Source: Anaerolineales bacterium (GTDB taxonomy: Bacteria; Chloroflexota; Anaerolineae; 4572-78; J111). Taken from it: a stretch of 15,570 nt of DNA. The stretch spans positions 1-15,570 of the forward strand of contig JAAUSP010000123.1 in assembly GCA_012032575.1 (NCBI GenBank), in the 5' to 3' direction. Below, piece after piece: positions 1 to 7,053 of this stretch. The position numbers were made by a program, and so were the translations under genes. Position 1 is the first letter of the stretch; the number at the start of each line of letters is the position of its first letter. Under the pieces are notes generated by a model. The model had not been told where the DNA came from. It was given only the letters and a program-made list of their open reading frames with translations, and made no database searches.

Positions 1-421
1 ACTCCTGCACGATCCGATTCACTAGCTCAACATCCGCTTTCCGCGCGTGCAGGCAAGGGGCTGCGTTTTACCCAGCGTCGCCACGCTCTCCTCGGCAACT
101 GCCGGAGCAGGTGCGGATAGGTGTCGGCGGTGGACAGGCCGCCAACTGCCGGGCTGTAGCGGCCAGCGCCGAGGCCATCAATTGTTCCCGCGCCTGCAAA
201 AGCTGCTGCGAGGCTTCCTGTTTGGCTCGATTCAGCCGCCGGGTCCGCTCCACCTGAAGCATAGACTGACCGGCCGCCCGGTGTTTCCGGCAGACGGTCT
301 CCGCCTCAATCTCAGCCTTAGCCTTGATCCGTTCGATTTCAGCCTGAGCAGTTCGTTTGATTTCTTCAATTTGCTGGTCTGTCTCGGCTTCTAAAGCCTG
401 CAAAATATGTTCCAATGCCAT
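1..421 (-). CDS. ntpE: V/A-type ATPase subunit E, peripheral stalk (partial, frameshifted)
   Basis: Subunit E forms the peripheral stalk with the G/H subunit and holds the catalytic head of the V/A-type ATPase against the membrane sector. The N-terminal 90 residues are a charged Ala/Glu/Gln/Arg-rich coiled coil beginning MALEHILQALEAE, as in the family. After about residue 92 the frame is lost. Similarity continues in the other two frames: LSTADTYPHLL, then EESVATLG, then LHARKADVELVNRIVQE near the window edge. Restoring one base at each of three points (near 153, 102 and in the GGGG run at 57-60) gives one continuous protein. The C-terminal part lies outside the window. The start lies 13 nt after the stop of the c subunit gene, which fits an operon, although no strong ribosome site is visible. 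Family identity is firm; calling the shifts sequence errors is inference. Confidence 0.85.
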
Positions 422-434
422 AGTTGCTCAAGCC

Positions 435-650
435 CTACAACAGCAAAATAATCATCGCCGCCACGGCGAAACCCAGAATCAGGACTGTTTCGGGGATAGC
501 GACCAGCAAAATGATATTACCAAGCAGTTCCGGCTTTTCGGCAATCGCGCCGACTCCGGCTGAACCAATGCGTCCCTGGGCGTAGCCGGTGCCGATAGCA
601 GCCAATCCCAGCGCCAGTCCTGCGCCGATGGCGATTAAACCTGTGTCCAT
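435..650 (-). CDS. ntpK: V/A-type ATPase proteolipid subunit K (c ring)
   Basis: This 71-residue membrane protein makes the rotating c ring that carries ions through the ATPase. It is a single hairpin: a Gly/Ala-rich helix at about residues 4-24, a polar loop with RIGSAGVGAIAEKPE, and a second helix at about 43-71. The ion-binding carboxylate is most likely Glu54 in AIPETVLIL. Gln25 sits where sodium-type F-ring subunits carry their glutamine, but ion type cannot be decided from this alone. The length is that of a simple F-type-like c subunit rather than the duplicated 16-kDa type. The gene lies between subunits I and E, the order seen in the Enterococcus ntp operon. An AAAGGAG ribosome site stands upstream and is part of a small palindrome (652-666). 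Confidence 0.9.
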   Translation of the reverse strand: MDTGLIAIGAGLALGLAAIGTGYAQGRIGSAGVGAIAEKPELLGNIILLVAIPETVLILGFAVAAMIILLL

Positions 651-684
651 AAAAGGAGTCTCCTTTCATAAGTAGGGCAAGCTT

Positions 685-737
685 CGTGTTGCGTCTTGCG
701 TGTTCCGTTCACCCTATCTCACGCAACACGCAACACG
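685..737. repeat. Inverted repeat of GCGT-type short units inside the ATPase operon
   Basis: Left arm 685-701 and right arm 721-737 pair over 17 positions with one mismatch around a 19-nt loop. Both arms are built from repeated TTGCGT/CGTGT words. The element fills the gap between the subunit I stop and the subunit K start. Positions 692-709 match 11759-11776 in 17 of 18 bases, so it belongs to a dispersed family. It could attenuate or stabilise the transcript; that is inference. Confidence 0.75.
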
Positions 738-764
738 TTTTGGTTAAAACTGCCCTGGCCTGTT

Positions 765-2672
765 TTACTGAAGCTGCGAGCGTTGAAACGGGCGGAATGG
801 CTGGCCTCCGCCCTCGTAGAATTTGCCAAAGAATTCGACATAATGTAACCGCAAGGATTGAATGGTCGGGCTGAAAGTACCCAGAACCAGATTCAAAGCG
901 TGCAGCAGACCGGCAATAATCAGGCCGACCAGCAAATTACCGCCCAGGCCGGCCAGTTCATTGGCTACCTGGGCCAGGTAAACTGAGGACAATCCGATGG
1001 CTGCAATCCGCAAATATGACAGAATATTGCCGACCAGCCCCAGCAGTTCCAGCGGCCCCAACAGGATACCCAGTTTACCCATGCTGTAAATTAGCACAGC
1101 CAGGGCGACCACCAGCAAAGCGATGGCCGGGGTGAAAAAGGCGTCGGGCAAATAGTCGGCGAGGGTGGCGACCAGCAAAAAGATAGCCGCCAGGGCGACC
1201 AGCATCGCTGACTTTTCTGTTATTATGTGGCGGCTGCGCCGTCGCAGGCCGGCCCACAAGCCCAAACACAAGCCCAGAACAACGTGTCCTGCGCCCAGGC
1301 CAATCGAAATCAGGAATAAGGCCGGGGCGTTGTGCCCGCGATCAAACCAGAGCGGGTGCAGACCCACCTCCTCGCCCAATGTGCCCAAAAATTCGCCGAA
1401 CAGAAAGCCGAAAATGATGCTCCACCCCGCCGCCAGACTGAGGGCCTCGGCCAGGGCGCGTAAGGTAGGGCGATCTTTGAAACGGCGGCGCAGATAGAGC
1501 ATCAAACCCAGCAAGACTGCGCCATAGGCCACGTCGCCCAGGATCATGCCAAAAAAGAGGGGAAAGAAAAGGGCCATTAACGGGGTTGGGTCCAGCTCGC
1601 CGTAGCGCGGCAGAGACAGCAGCTTCAGCAGCGACTCAAACGGTGTGACCAGGCGCGGGTTATGAAACATAACCGGGGCTGTCTCTCGCTCTTCCGCCGA
1701 CAGCGGCAGCTTGACCACCAGCACTTCCTGGCCCACCGCGTGCTCCAGGGTTGTTTGCAGTTCGGCCAGACGGGTTTCGGGAATCCAGCCTTCGATCACA
1801 AAAGTATAGCCGGTCTGGCCGAACTGGCTGCGCACGTCGAGCGCGGCCAGGTGATCCCGCAGCAAGCCCTGCCAGGTGAGCAGCCGGGCACGCCAGATGC
1901 GGGCCAAAGCGAGCTGCTGCGCTTTGATGGCGGCTAATTCCTGGGGGATGGTCTGCCGCTGTTGCTGAATCGAGGCCAGGGTTTGGTCCAGCGATTGGCC
2001 GGCCAGATCGGGCGGCAGGCGAACCTGGGAAATATTCTCTCGCCCCAACAGTTCGTTGATAGCCGAGGTCTGGTCTTTGGGGAAAATGAGCAGGGCCACG
2101 ATCATATCCGGGTTGACCTGGCGGGTCACGACTTCGCATAAACCGCCGGTCAGTTCGTCCAGATGTTGGCTCACAGCGGCCAGCACCGGCTGGTAGCGCT
2201 GCTCGACCCAGACCGCACTGACGGCATAGCGGTCTAAATCAACCATAACCGGCGTCACCGGCAGCAGTTGTCGCAGGGTGGTTTCGTAACGAGCCAGCGA
2301 AGCTAACTGCTGCTCAAGTTGATCCTGGCGGGTGGTCAGCGTTTGGATTTGGGGGCCAATCTCGGTCAGGTCTGCCTCGACCGCCGCCAGGAGTTCAGGG
2401 GCAGGGCGGGCGGCGTCAATCTCGGATTCGGGGTGGGGGGCCTCGGCGGCGGGCAGTGCAGTCAGGAGGGAATCAATTCGGGTGGCGGCATAGGCCAGGC
2501 GTTCACGCAGCTTTAAGGCCGGGTCGCTCAAAGTCAACCGCTGCTGAGGTCCGCTGCGGTGCTCGCTCCACGGGTCAATTTGAACGGCCCCTAACTGCTG
2601 GAGAATCTGAACCGTTTGATCCTGGCGCTGTTTTGTGCCAATGATTTGCACCTTAGCCATTGCCAGTAACAT
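765..2672 (-). CDS. ntpI: V/A-type ATPase subunit I (a subunit)
   Basis: Subunit I is the membrane stator: it forms the ion half-channels beside the c ring and anchors the peripheral stalks. At 635 residues it has the usual family length and is unbroken. The N-terminal half (to about residue 330) is a soluble, coiled-coil-rich domain. The C-terminal half has about seven or eight hydrophobic segments, starting at the typical FESLLKLLSLPRYGELDPTP stretch. Arg555 in NILSYLRIAAIGLSS is the expected channel arginine facing the c-ring glutamate, and a family-typical GxFSPTIQSLRLHYVEFFGKF end is present. An inner Met (MAKVQIIGTKQ) at 2660 resembles the usual start, but a GGAG site about 10 nt before 2672 favours the longer form. 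The gap to the G/H subunit gene is about 54 nt. Identification is secure; only the start is uncertain. Confidence 0.95.
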   Translation of the reverse strand: MLLAMAKVQIIGTKQRQDQTVQILQQLGAVQIDPWSEHRSGPQQRLTLSDPALKLRERLAYAATRIDSLLTALPAAEAPHPESEIDAARPAPELLAAVEADLTEIGPQIQTLTTRQDQLEQQLASLARYETTLRQLLPVTPVMVDLDRYAVSAVWVEQRYQPVLAAVSQHLDELTGGLCEVVTRQVNPDMIVALLIFPKDQTSAINELLGRENISQVRLPPDLAGQSLDQTLASIQQQRQTIPQELAAIKAQQLALARIWRARLLTWQGLLRDHLAALDVRSQFGQTGYTFVIEGWIPETRLAELQTTLEHAVGQEVLVVKLPLSAEERETAPVMFHNPRLVTPFESLLKLLSLPRYGELDPTPLMALFFPLFFGMILGDVAYGAVLLGLMLYLRRRFKDRPTLRALAEALSLAAGWSIIFGFLFGEFLGTLGEEVGLHPLWFDRGHNAPALFLISIGLGAGHVVLGLCLGLWAGLRRRSRHIITEKSAMLVALAAIFLLVATLADYLPDAFFTPAIALLVVALAVLIYSMGKLGILLGPLELLGLVGNILSYLRIAAIGLSSVYLAQVANELAGLGGNLLVGLIIAGLLHALNLVLGTFSPTIQSLRLHYVEFFGKFYEGGGQPFRPFQRSQLQ

Positions 2673-2726
2673 AGGAAATGCTCTCCATCCAGAGCCAAAA
2701 AAGCCGGGGTTCTGGATAAGTTGCTA

Positions 2727-3089
2727 TCAGGCTTGAGTTGCAGAGCAGGGAAGCACCAGCCTGACGATCTGAGCGGCGGCGTCATCGAGATGAGGCGTCA
2801 CCTGTCGGTGAAGAGTAGCGGCTTCAGTCTGGGCCGCGGCGAGGAGCGTTTCGATTTCCTGCTGCGTCGCGGCCAGCCCTTGCTCAAACAGGGCCTTCGC
2901 TTCGGCCCGACCGGACTCCTCGGCCTGAGCGATCCTCAGCCTGGCTTCCTGGCGCGCCGTTTCGATGTCGGCTTCGGCTTGCTGTTGAGCTGCCTCAAGC
3001 CGGTGCTGCAACTCGGCTTCTTTTTGATGAATTATTGCCAGAGGTGAAACAGAGTCCGGCCTGGTTATTTCTGCTGGCAGGCCGGTCAC
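2727..3089 (-). CDS. V/A-type ATPase peripheral stalk subunit G/H
   Basis: This is a 120-residue, almost entirely helical protein rich in Ala, Glu, Gln and Arg (runs such as EAAQQQAEADIETARQEA), with no membrane segment. It matches the b-like G/H stalk subunit that pairs with subunit E in V/A-type ATPases. Its place directly before subunit I matches ntpF in Enterococcus. The start is GTG at 3089, overlapping the stop of the preceding gene as GTGA, so the two are probably translationally coupled; only a weak AGAGG site precedes it. The family assignment rests on composition and gene order, since stalk subunits conserve little sequence. Confidence 0.8.
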   Translation of the reverse strand: MTGLPAEITRPDSVSPLAIIHQKEAELQHRLEAAQQQAEADIETARQEARLRIAQAEESGRAEAKALFEQGLAATQQEIETLLAAAQTEAATLHRQVTPHLDDAAAQIVRLVLPCSATQA

Positions 3090-3574
3090 CGTACAGTCGC
3101 CTCTAATTGGACGGTGTCAGTCAGTTGCTGCCGGATTGCCGTCAGCCGGTCGGCGATGACTTCATTCACCTGTTGGATCATCGCATTTTCCAGCGACTGA
3201 TCGGAGCGGAAAGCATCGCGCAGACCGGGCGCATTCACCGCGATAACACGGACCGGCGTCACGGCCCGCGCCCTGGCTTGTTTCCGCCGGGTGGGAAACA
3301 GAGCCGACCAGCCAAACATGTGGCCTGGCCCAACGTTATACATCATGATCGGGGTATTGTATTCGGGTAGGACCATTTCGATGACCACTTCGCCCTCTTC
3401 AATAAAGTAGATGGCGTCACCCCGGTCACCGCTGCGGTAGATGATTTGGTTTTTAGCAAACTCCATCTCGCTGGCCAGAGCGGCCAGCTTTTTGATATGG
3501 GCTGTCTCCATTTTCTGGAGGGCATGCATATCCCGTAGCGTCGTCAGTACCTTTAACTCGGTCTGGGTTGTCAT
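3086..3574 (-). CDS. Stand-alone cyclic-nucleotide-binding-fold (Crp-like sensor) protein
   Basis: This 162-residue protein has the beta-roll of the cNMP-binding family at about residues 20-125 (FAKNQIIYRSGDRGDAIYFI, then EEGEVVIEM, then GPGHMFGWSALFPTRRKQARARA). After the roll there is only a helix (about 125-155) and no helix-turn-helix, so it should not bind DNA itself. At the nucleotide pocket the usual FGE is FGW (Trp89), so the ribose-binding glutamate is missing and classical cAMP binding is doubtful. It starts at ATG 3574 with an AGAGGT site, 13 nt after the upstream gene, and its stop overlaps the start of the stalk subunit gene. The context suggests a sensory or structural partner of the ATPase operon; no function is known to me. 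Confidence 0.85.
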   Translation of the reverse strand: MTTQTELKVLTTLRDMHALQKMETAHIKKLAALASEMEFAKNQIIYRSGDRGDAIYFIEEGEVVIEMVLPEYNTPIMMYNVGPGHMFGWSALFPTRRKQARARAVTPVRVIAVNAPGLRDAFRSDQSLENAMIQQVNEVIADRLTAIRQQLTDTVQLEATVR

Positions 3575-3587
3575 AATTTTACCTCTT

Positions 3588-4069
3588 TTACTGCCGCTGC
3601 CAGTGAACCCTGATGCTTTCTTCAGCTTCAGGGTAATGAAACGTTAATTCGCCTTTATAAGCCCGGGCCAGGGCTTCGCCAATGCGACGAGCCAGATGGT
3701 GGCCCGTTGTCGTGACCAGCGGAAAGCCGCTTTCCGTGGAGATAGAGATAATCCTTTCCAATGCATGCTCGGCTTTCTCCTGAATTTCGATGTTGTGGAT
3801 TAGATTCAATATTTCGACCCGGTGATCCTCAAAAAACTGCCCTTTGATCTCAATATAGCCTGCCGGCAAACGGTCGGAAATTCGCCGACAGGCCGGACAA
3901 ACTGCCTTGTAGACTGCCTCCGATGCTTCTTGCCACGTCCAACGTCCATTGACAAACAAAGCGCCACAGGTGCTACACTGCGTCGGTTCCGGCAATTTGT
4001 TCCGAACATGGTAAACGTCGTGACGCTTTTCTCAATCAATCTATCTTTGCGACCAAAGTTTCTGTTCAT
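3588..4069 (-). CDS. BCAM0308-type zinc-ribbon protein (one frameshift)
   Basis: The corrected product is about 160 residues. It has four cysteines in two CxxC pairs (about Cys32/Cys35 and Cys58/Cys61, in QCSTCGALF and VCPACRRI), probably a zinc ribbon. An alpha/beta region follows, with LPAGYIEIKGQFF, HALERII and LARRIGEALARAYKGEL. I recognise this pattern as the uncharacterised BCAM0308 family. The N-terminus (MNRNFGRKDRLIE) is in another frame from the rest. Adding one base to the TTTT run at 4027-4030 joins it to KRHDVYHVRNKLPEPTQC. The start ATG at 4069 has an AAGGAG site 7 nt upstream, which supports this start. It is the first gene of the leftward operon. Its biochemical role is not known to me, and the name rests on motif memory. 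Confidence 0.75.
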
Positions 4070-4127
4070 CTCCGGTCTCCTTGAGTCATCCACCCAAAGT
4101 TTTTGGTTAGCATGCCTGCTTCCGCCG

Positions 4128-4239
4128 TAACTACTCAGCCCTCATGTCATTTCGAGGCCGTAGGCCGAGAAATCCCTATCGCGCCGTATCGGCCCCGGAG
4201 ATTTCTCCCTTCGGTCGAAATGACATGGCTGAGTAGTTA
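4128..4239. mobile_element. MITE-like palindromic element, copy 1
   Basis: The element starts ACTACTCAG (4130-4138) and ends CTGAGTAGT (4229-4237), flanked on both sides by TA. The arms continue as GTCATTTCGA...GAGAAATC and its complement, and each arm carries a small side hairpin (GGCCGTAGGCC on the left, CCCTTCGG on the right). A second copy in opposite orientation lies at 8111-8221. There is no room for a transposase, so it would be moved in trans. TA flanks fit the Tc1/mariner-IS630 group; that link is inference. Confidence 0.75.
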
Positions 4240-4506
4240 CGAACCGGAATAAAAAGATAGACGGGGGCAAAACGGAGACTGAATAACCAGCCAAATATTA
4301 GCCGTTTCATGATGGGTTACCCTTCCTTTCATGGTCTGCACCGACCGTTCAGCGTGCCTGATTGGGTTCCAGACTCGCCAGGCAAGGTAATTGATAATAC
4401 TACGGAGGAAAGGAGGCAGGTTTATTTTTATCGGGAAAATGCGCCTGGAACCCAAGCCGCCATAATACCCATAAACCCTAACTTTAATATAAACCTATTA
4501 TCGAGT

Positions 4507-4550
4507 AATATAAAGTGTACATTGTCCTGATGACTGGTGACATTTGTCAC
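4507..4550 (-). promoter_or_regulatory. CRP/FNR-type class II promoter for the leftward operon
   Basis: The operator at 4537-4550 reads GTGACAAATGTCAC on the minus strand (GTGA-N6-TCAC). Exactly 24 nt further on comes TATATT (4512-4507, minus strand), a good -10 hexamer. The same spacing occurs in the other two promoters of this type in the window. It would place the operator near -42 from the transcription start, the position used by class II Crp/Fnr activators, which replace a -35 contact. The regulator itself is not in the window. Confidence 0.55.
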
Positions 4551-4585
4551 AATCCAGCGCTGCCAGGAGATGGTTTTCAGAGTTC

Positions 4586-4629
4586 GTGACATTTGTCACT
4601 AGACTTGACGGCTGCTTTTGGGGTATACT
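4586..4629 (+). promoter_or_regulatory. CRP/FNR-type class II promoter, rightward
   Basis: The operator GTGACATTTGTCAC lies at 4586-4599 and the -10 TATACT at 4624-4629, 24 nt apart, with no good -35 at standard spacing. Its operator core is identical to the one at 4537-4550, 49 bp away, which faces the other way. It would transcribe the small ORF at 4682 and possibly acsA. Confidence 0.6.
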
Positions 4630-4681
4630 ATTAGGTGGCAGATTTCATGTTCCTGCTGTTATCAAACAGGAGAGTCTTAAG

Positions 4682-4826
4682 ATGGCAGATTTAACGCTAA
4701 GCACTCCTCTGACCCCTCCCTTTTTCCCTTCAGTTTTACCTTAACTCCCAGTTCTATTACCACAAAACCCTTAACCGCTTGTTTGACGCGCTGAGCTTTT
4801 CGTCAGAACGAGTGCGAGCCGAATAA
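4682..4826 (+). CDS. Probable small protein, about 47 residues (one frameshift)
   Basis: An ATG with an AGGAGAG site upstream opens MADLTLSTPLTPP and would stop after 20 residues. If one T is removed from the TTTTT run at 4721-4725, the frame continues FSLQFYLNSQFYYHKTLNRL and FDALSFSSERVRAE to a stop at 4824-4826. The tail is rich in Phe, Tyr and Arg. The gene sits just downstream of a strong-looking promoter and ends six bases before a small hairpin with a T-rich tail. No family is recognised. It could instead be a 20-residue leader peptide, or not coding. Confidence 0.4.
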
Positions 4827-4831
4827 ACCCT

Positions 4832-4858
4832 CTGAACTATGGTTCAGTTCAATTTATT
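4832..4858 (+). terminator. Possible weak intrinsic terminator after the small ORF
   Basis: CTGAAC and GTTCAG pair around a 4-nt loop (4832-4847), followed by TTCAATTTATTTT. The stem is only six pairs, so termination would be weak. Its place directly after the small ORF stop is the main support. Confidence 0.3.
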
Positions 4859-4919
4859 TTCTCTGTTCGATGTTGGCGGTGTGTTCTTGGAAACTGTCCG
4901 TGAATAACTTTTCAGTTTG

Positions 4920-4980
4920 GGAGATTAGAGATTAGAGATTGGCGATTGTTTTAATCTCTAATTACCAATCTCCAATCTCC
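4920..4980. repeat. Heptamer-repeat hairpin upstream of acsA
   Basis: The left arm is four 7-bp units (GGAGATT, AGAGATT, AGAGATT, GGCGATT; 4920-4947). The right arm is four complementary units (AATCTCT, AATTACC, AATCTCC, AATCTCC; 4953-4980), with a 5-nt gap between them. The unit is the same as the direct repeat just after acsA (6792-6819), so acsA is bracketed by this repeat family. Confidence 0.75.
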
Positions 4981-5026
4981 TGATGCAGTAAAGTTATTTG
5001 TGGACGAGTTCTTAGTATTGCCCAAT

Positions 5027-5039
5027 GGAGGAAGATATG
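5027..5039 (+). promoter_or_regulatory. Ribosome binding site that decides the acsA start
   Basis: GGAGG at 5027-5031 stands 5 nt before ATG at 5037-5039. The open frame of the main protein begins upstream at a GTG with no ribosome site. The ATG frame gives [10 protein letters not shown] and rejoins the main frame after one base is added to TTTT at 5063-5066. Confidence 0.65.
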
Positions 5040-6789
5040 GACTGGAAACCTATCAAAAATCATTTTCGGACTGGACGGTGCAGCCGAATCTGCTCGATTA
5101 TGAGCAGACTTATGCCGCTTTCTCGTGGATGGACATCTGGCGCGACCTTGACGAGCTGCCGGAGGGTCGGGGGCTGAATATTGCCCACGAGGCCGTTGAC
5201 CGCCACGCCGACGGCCCGCGGCGGCATCAACTGGCCCTGCGCTGGCTGGGCCGTGACGGAACCGGGTGCGATTTTTCCTACGCCGACCTGAAGGCGCAAA
5301 GCAATCGCATGGCCAATGTACTGCGCACGTTGGGTGTCGCCAGAAGCGAGCGGGTCTTCGTTTTGGCCGGGCGCATCCCTGAACTTTACCTCACCGCGCT
5401 GGGAGCAATGAAAAATGTCAGCGTCTTTTGCCCGCTCTTCTCCGCTTTTGGCCCGGAGCCGATCTACCAGCGCATGCATCTGGGCGAGGCCAAAGTGCTG
5501 GTCACAACCCGGCGGCAGTACCAGCAAAAAATTGCCGCTTTGCGCCAACGTTTGCCCAAACTGCAATATGTCCTGCTGACCGACCTGCCCGAACACGAGG
5601 CGGACCTGCTCTCCCTGCCCCAGCTCATGGCCCAGGCCTCGCCTGAATTCACCATCTCCCCGACCGACCCCGAAGATATGGCCGTGCTGCACTTTACCAG
5701 CGGCACCACCGGCATGCCCAAGGGCGCGGTCCACGTCCACAAAGCCATTCTGACCCATTACATGACCGGCAAATACGTGCTGGACTGCACCCCGGCGACG
5801 TTTTCTGGTGTACCGCCGACCCTGGCTGGGTGACGGGCATCTCCTACGGTATGGTCGCCCCGCTGGCCCACGGCGTGACCAACATCATTGACGAGGCCGA
5901 TTTTGACGCCGAGCGCTGGTGTAAGATTTTGGAAGAGCAGAAGGTGTCGGTCTGGTACACCGCCCCGACGGCCATCCGCCGGCTGATGCGGCTGGGGGTT
6001 GAGCCGCGCCAGGAATACGATCTGAGCCACCTGCGGCTGATCCACAGCGTCGGCGAGCCGTTGAACCCCGAAGCGGTGACCTGGGGGCTGCAAGCGCTGG
6101 GCCTGCCCATCCACGATAACTGGTGGCAGACCGAGACCGGCGGGATTATGATTGCCAATTTTGCCGCGATGGAAGTTCGGCCCGGCTCGATGGGCCGCCC
6201 GCTGCCCGGTATTGAGGCGGCGATTGTGCATAAGGTGAACGGCTCGGTCGAGGTGGTCGAGGAGCCGTGCGTCGAAGGCGATCTGGCCCTCAAACCTGGC
6301 TGGCCTTCGATGTTCCGGGGCTATCTGAACGACGAAGAGCGCTACCAGAAATGTTTCAAGGGCGGCTGGTACATCACCGGCGACCTGGCCCGCCGTGACG
6401 CCGACGGCTATTTCTGGTTCATTGGTCGGGCGGACGACATCATCAAAACCTCCGGTCACATGGTCGGCCCGTTTGAGGTGGAAAGCGCCCTGCTGGAACA
6501 TCGGGCCGTGGCCGAAGCCGGCGTCATCGGCAAGCCCGACCCGCTGATTGGCGAGCTGGTCAAAGCCTTTGTCTCGCTCAAGCCCGGCTTCGAGCCGAGC
6601 GAAGACCTGAAACTGGACATCATCGGCTTTGCCCGGCAGAAGTTGGGGTCGGCGGTGGCGCCCAAAGAGATCGAGTTCAATCAAAATCTGCCCAAAACCC
6701 GCAGCGGCAAAATCATGCGCCGCTTGCTCAAAGCCCGCGAGTTGGGTCTGGCCGAGGGGGATGTTTCGACGCTGGAGGGGAGTGAGTGA
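5037..6789 (+). CDS. acsA: Acetyl-CoA synthetase (acetate-CoA ligase), two frameshifts
   Basis: It makes acetyl-CoA from acetate, ATP and CoA through acetyl-AMP in the cytoplasm. The corrected length is 584 residues, close to the 572 of Bacillus subtilis AcsA, which it matches along its length. Motifs in order are [16 protein letters not shown] (phosphate loop), [53 protein letters not shown], and [15 protein letters not shown] with the catalytic adenylation lysine. One base is missing at TTTT 5063-5066 and one at CCCCGG 5790-5795, the latter splitting the gene just before the [10 protein letters not shown] motif. All motifs survive, so errors are likelier than decay. A heptamer repeat begins right at the stop. 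Related acyl substrates such as propionate cannot be excluded. Confidence 0.92.
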
Positions 6790-6791
6790 GG

Positions 6792-6819
6792 GGAGATTGG
6801 AGATTGGAGATTGGAGATT
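6792..6819 (+). repeat. Four tandem GGAGATT heptamers after acsA
   Basis: Four perfect copies of GGAGATT follow the acsA stop by two bases. The unit is shared with the hairpin at 4920-4980 but has no opposing arm here. Confidence 0.85.
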
Positions 6820-6853
6820 AAAAAGTACATCATTACCTTTGCACGTTTTGATT

Positions 6854-6946
6854 AGAACGCTGATAAACACAGATAAACACAGATTTACGCAGAAAAATTT
6901 GTAAGAAATCAGCGAAAATCTGTCGAATCTGCGTCATCTGCGTTCT
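6854..6946. repeat. Inverted short-unit repeat (ACACAGAT/ACGCAGA type)
   Basis: The outer ends AGAACGC (6854-6860) and GCGTTCT (6940-6946) are complementary. The left arm repeats AAACACAGAT and TTACGCAGA. The right arm carries the reverse forms (AATCTGCGTCATCTGCGTT) and the AATCAGCGAAAATCTG segment. The pairing is imperfect. A related set with CACAGATG units flanks the MITE at 8070-8261. Confidence 0.7.
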
Positions 6947-6986
6947 ATTTTAGAGTGCTCGTAAAGATTGCAAATATAGTGACAGA

Positions 6987-7021
6987 TGTCATTCTGAGGC
7001 CGCAGGCCGAAGAATCCCTCG
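6987..7021. repeat. Degenerate single arm related to the MITE family
   Basis: ATGTCATTCTGAGGCCGCAG, then GCCGAAGAATCCCT, resembles the left arm of the MITE at 4128-4239 (GTCATTTCGAGGCCGTAGGCC). It lacks the ACTACTCAG ends and the second arm. It sits 30-60 bp before pdhA and may be a decayed or one-armed copy. Confidence 0.5.
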
Positions 7022-7053
7022 AATCTTGGCTGAAAAGTAGGAGGTGAGTAAAA

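Larger units (their letters stand above)
4070..4681. other. Regulatory and repeat region between divergent transcripts
   Basis: This 612-base stretch has no convincing long gene. It holds the MITE-like palindrome (4128-4239), a stretch with no recognisable feature (4240-4500), and two divergent promoters with GTGA-N6-TCAC operators (4507-4629). If the leftward promoter is real, the ATPase operon has a leader of about 430 nt that carries the MITE. Confidence 0.6.

Noticed and set aside
4237..4530. Small open frames on both strands between the MITE and the promoters
   Set aside because: No ribosome sites at useful distance, no recognisable composition, and they overlap the promoter region.
4920..6819. 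GGAGATT tandem units as a CRISPR array
   Set aside because: The units are 7 bp, contiguous and without spacers, and no cas genes are present.
5758..6870. Open frame of 370 codons on the minus strand opposite acsA
   Set aside because: No family motifs or ribosome site; acsA on the plus strand explains the stretch.
6979..6992. GTGACAGATGTCAT before pdhA, resembling the shared operator
   Set aside because: No -10 lies 24 nt away in either direction, and its right half overlaps the MITE-related repeat. It may be chance or a decayed site, so it is not listed as a promoter.
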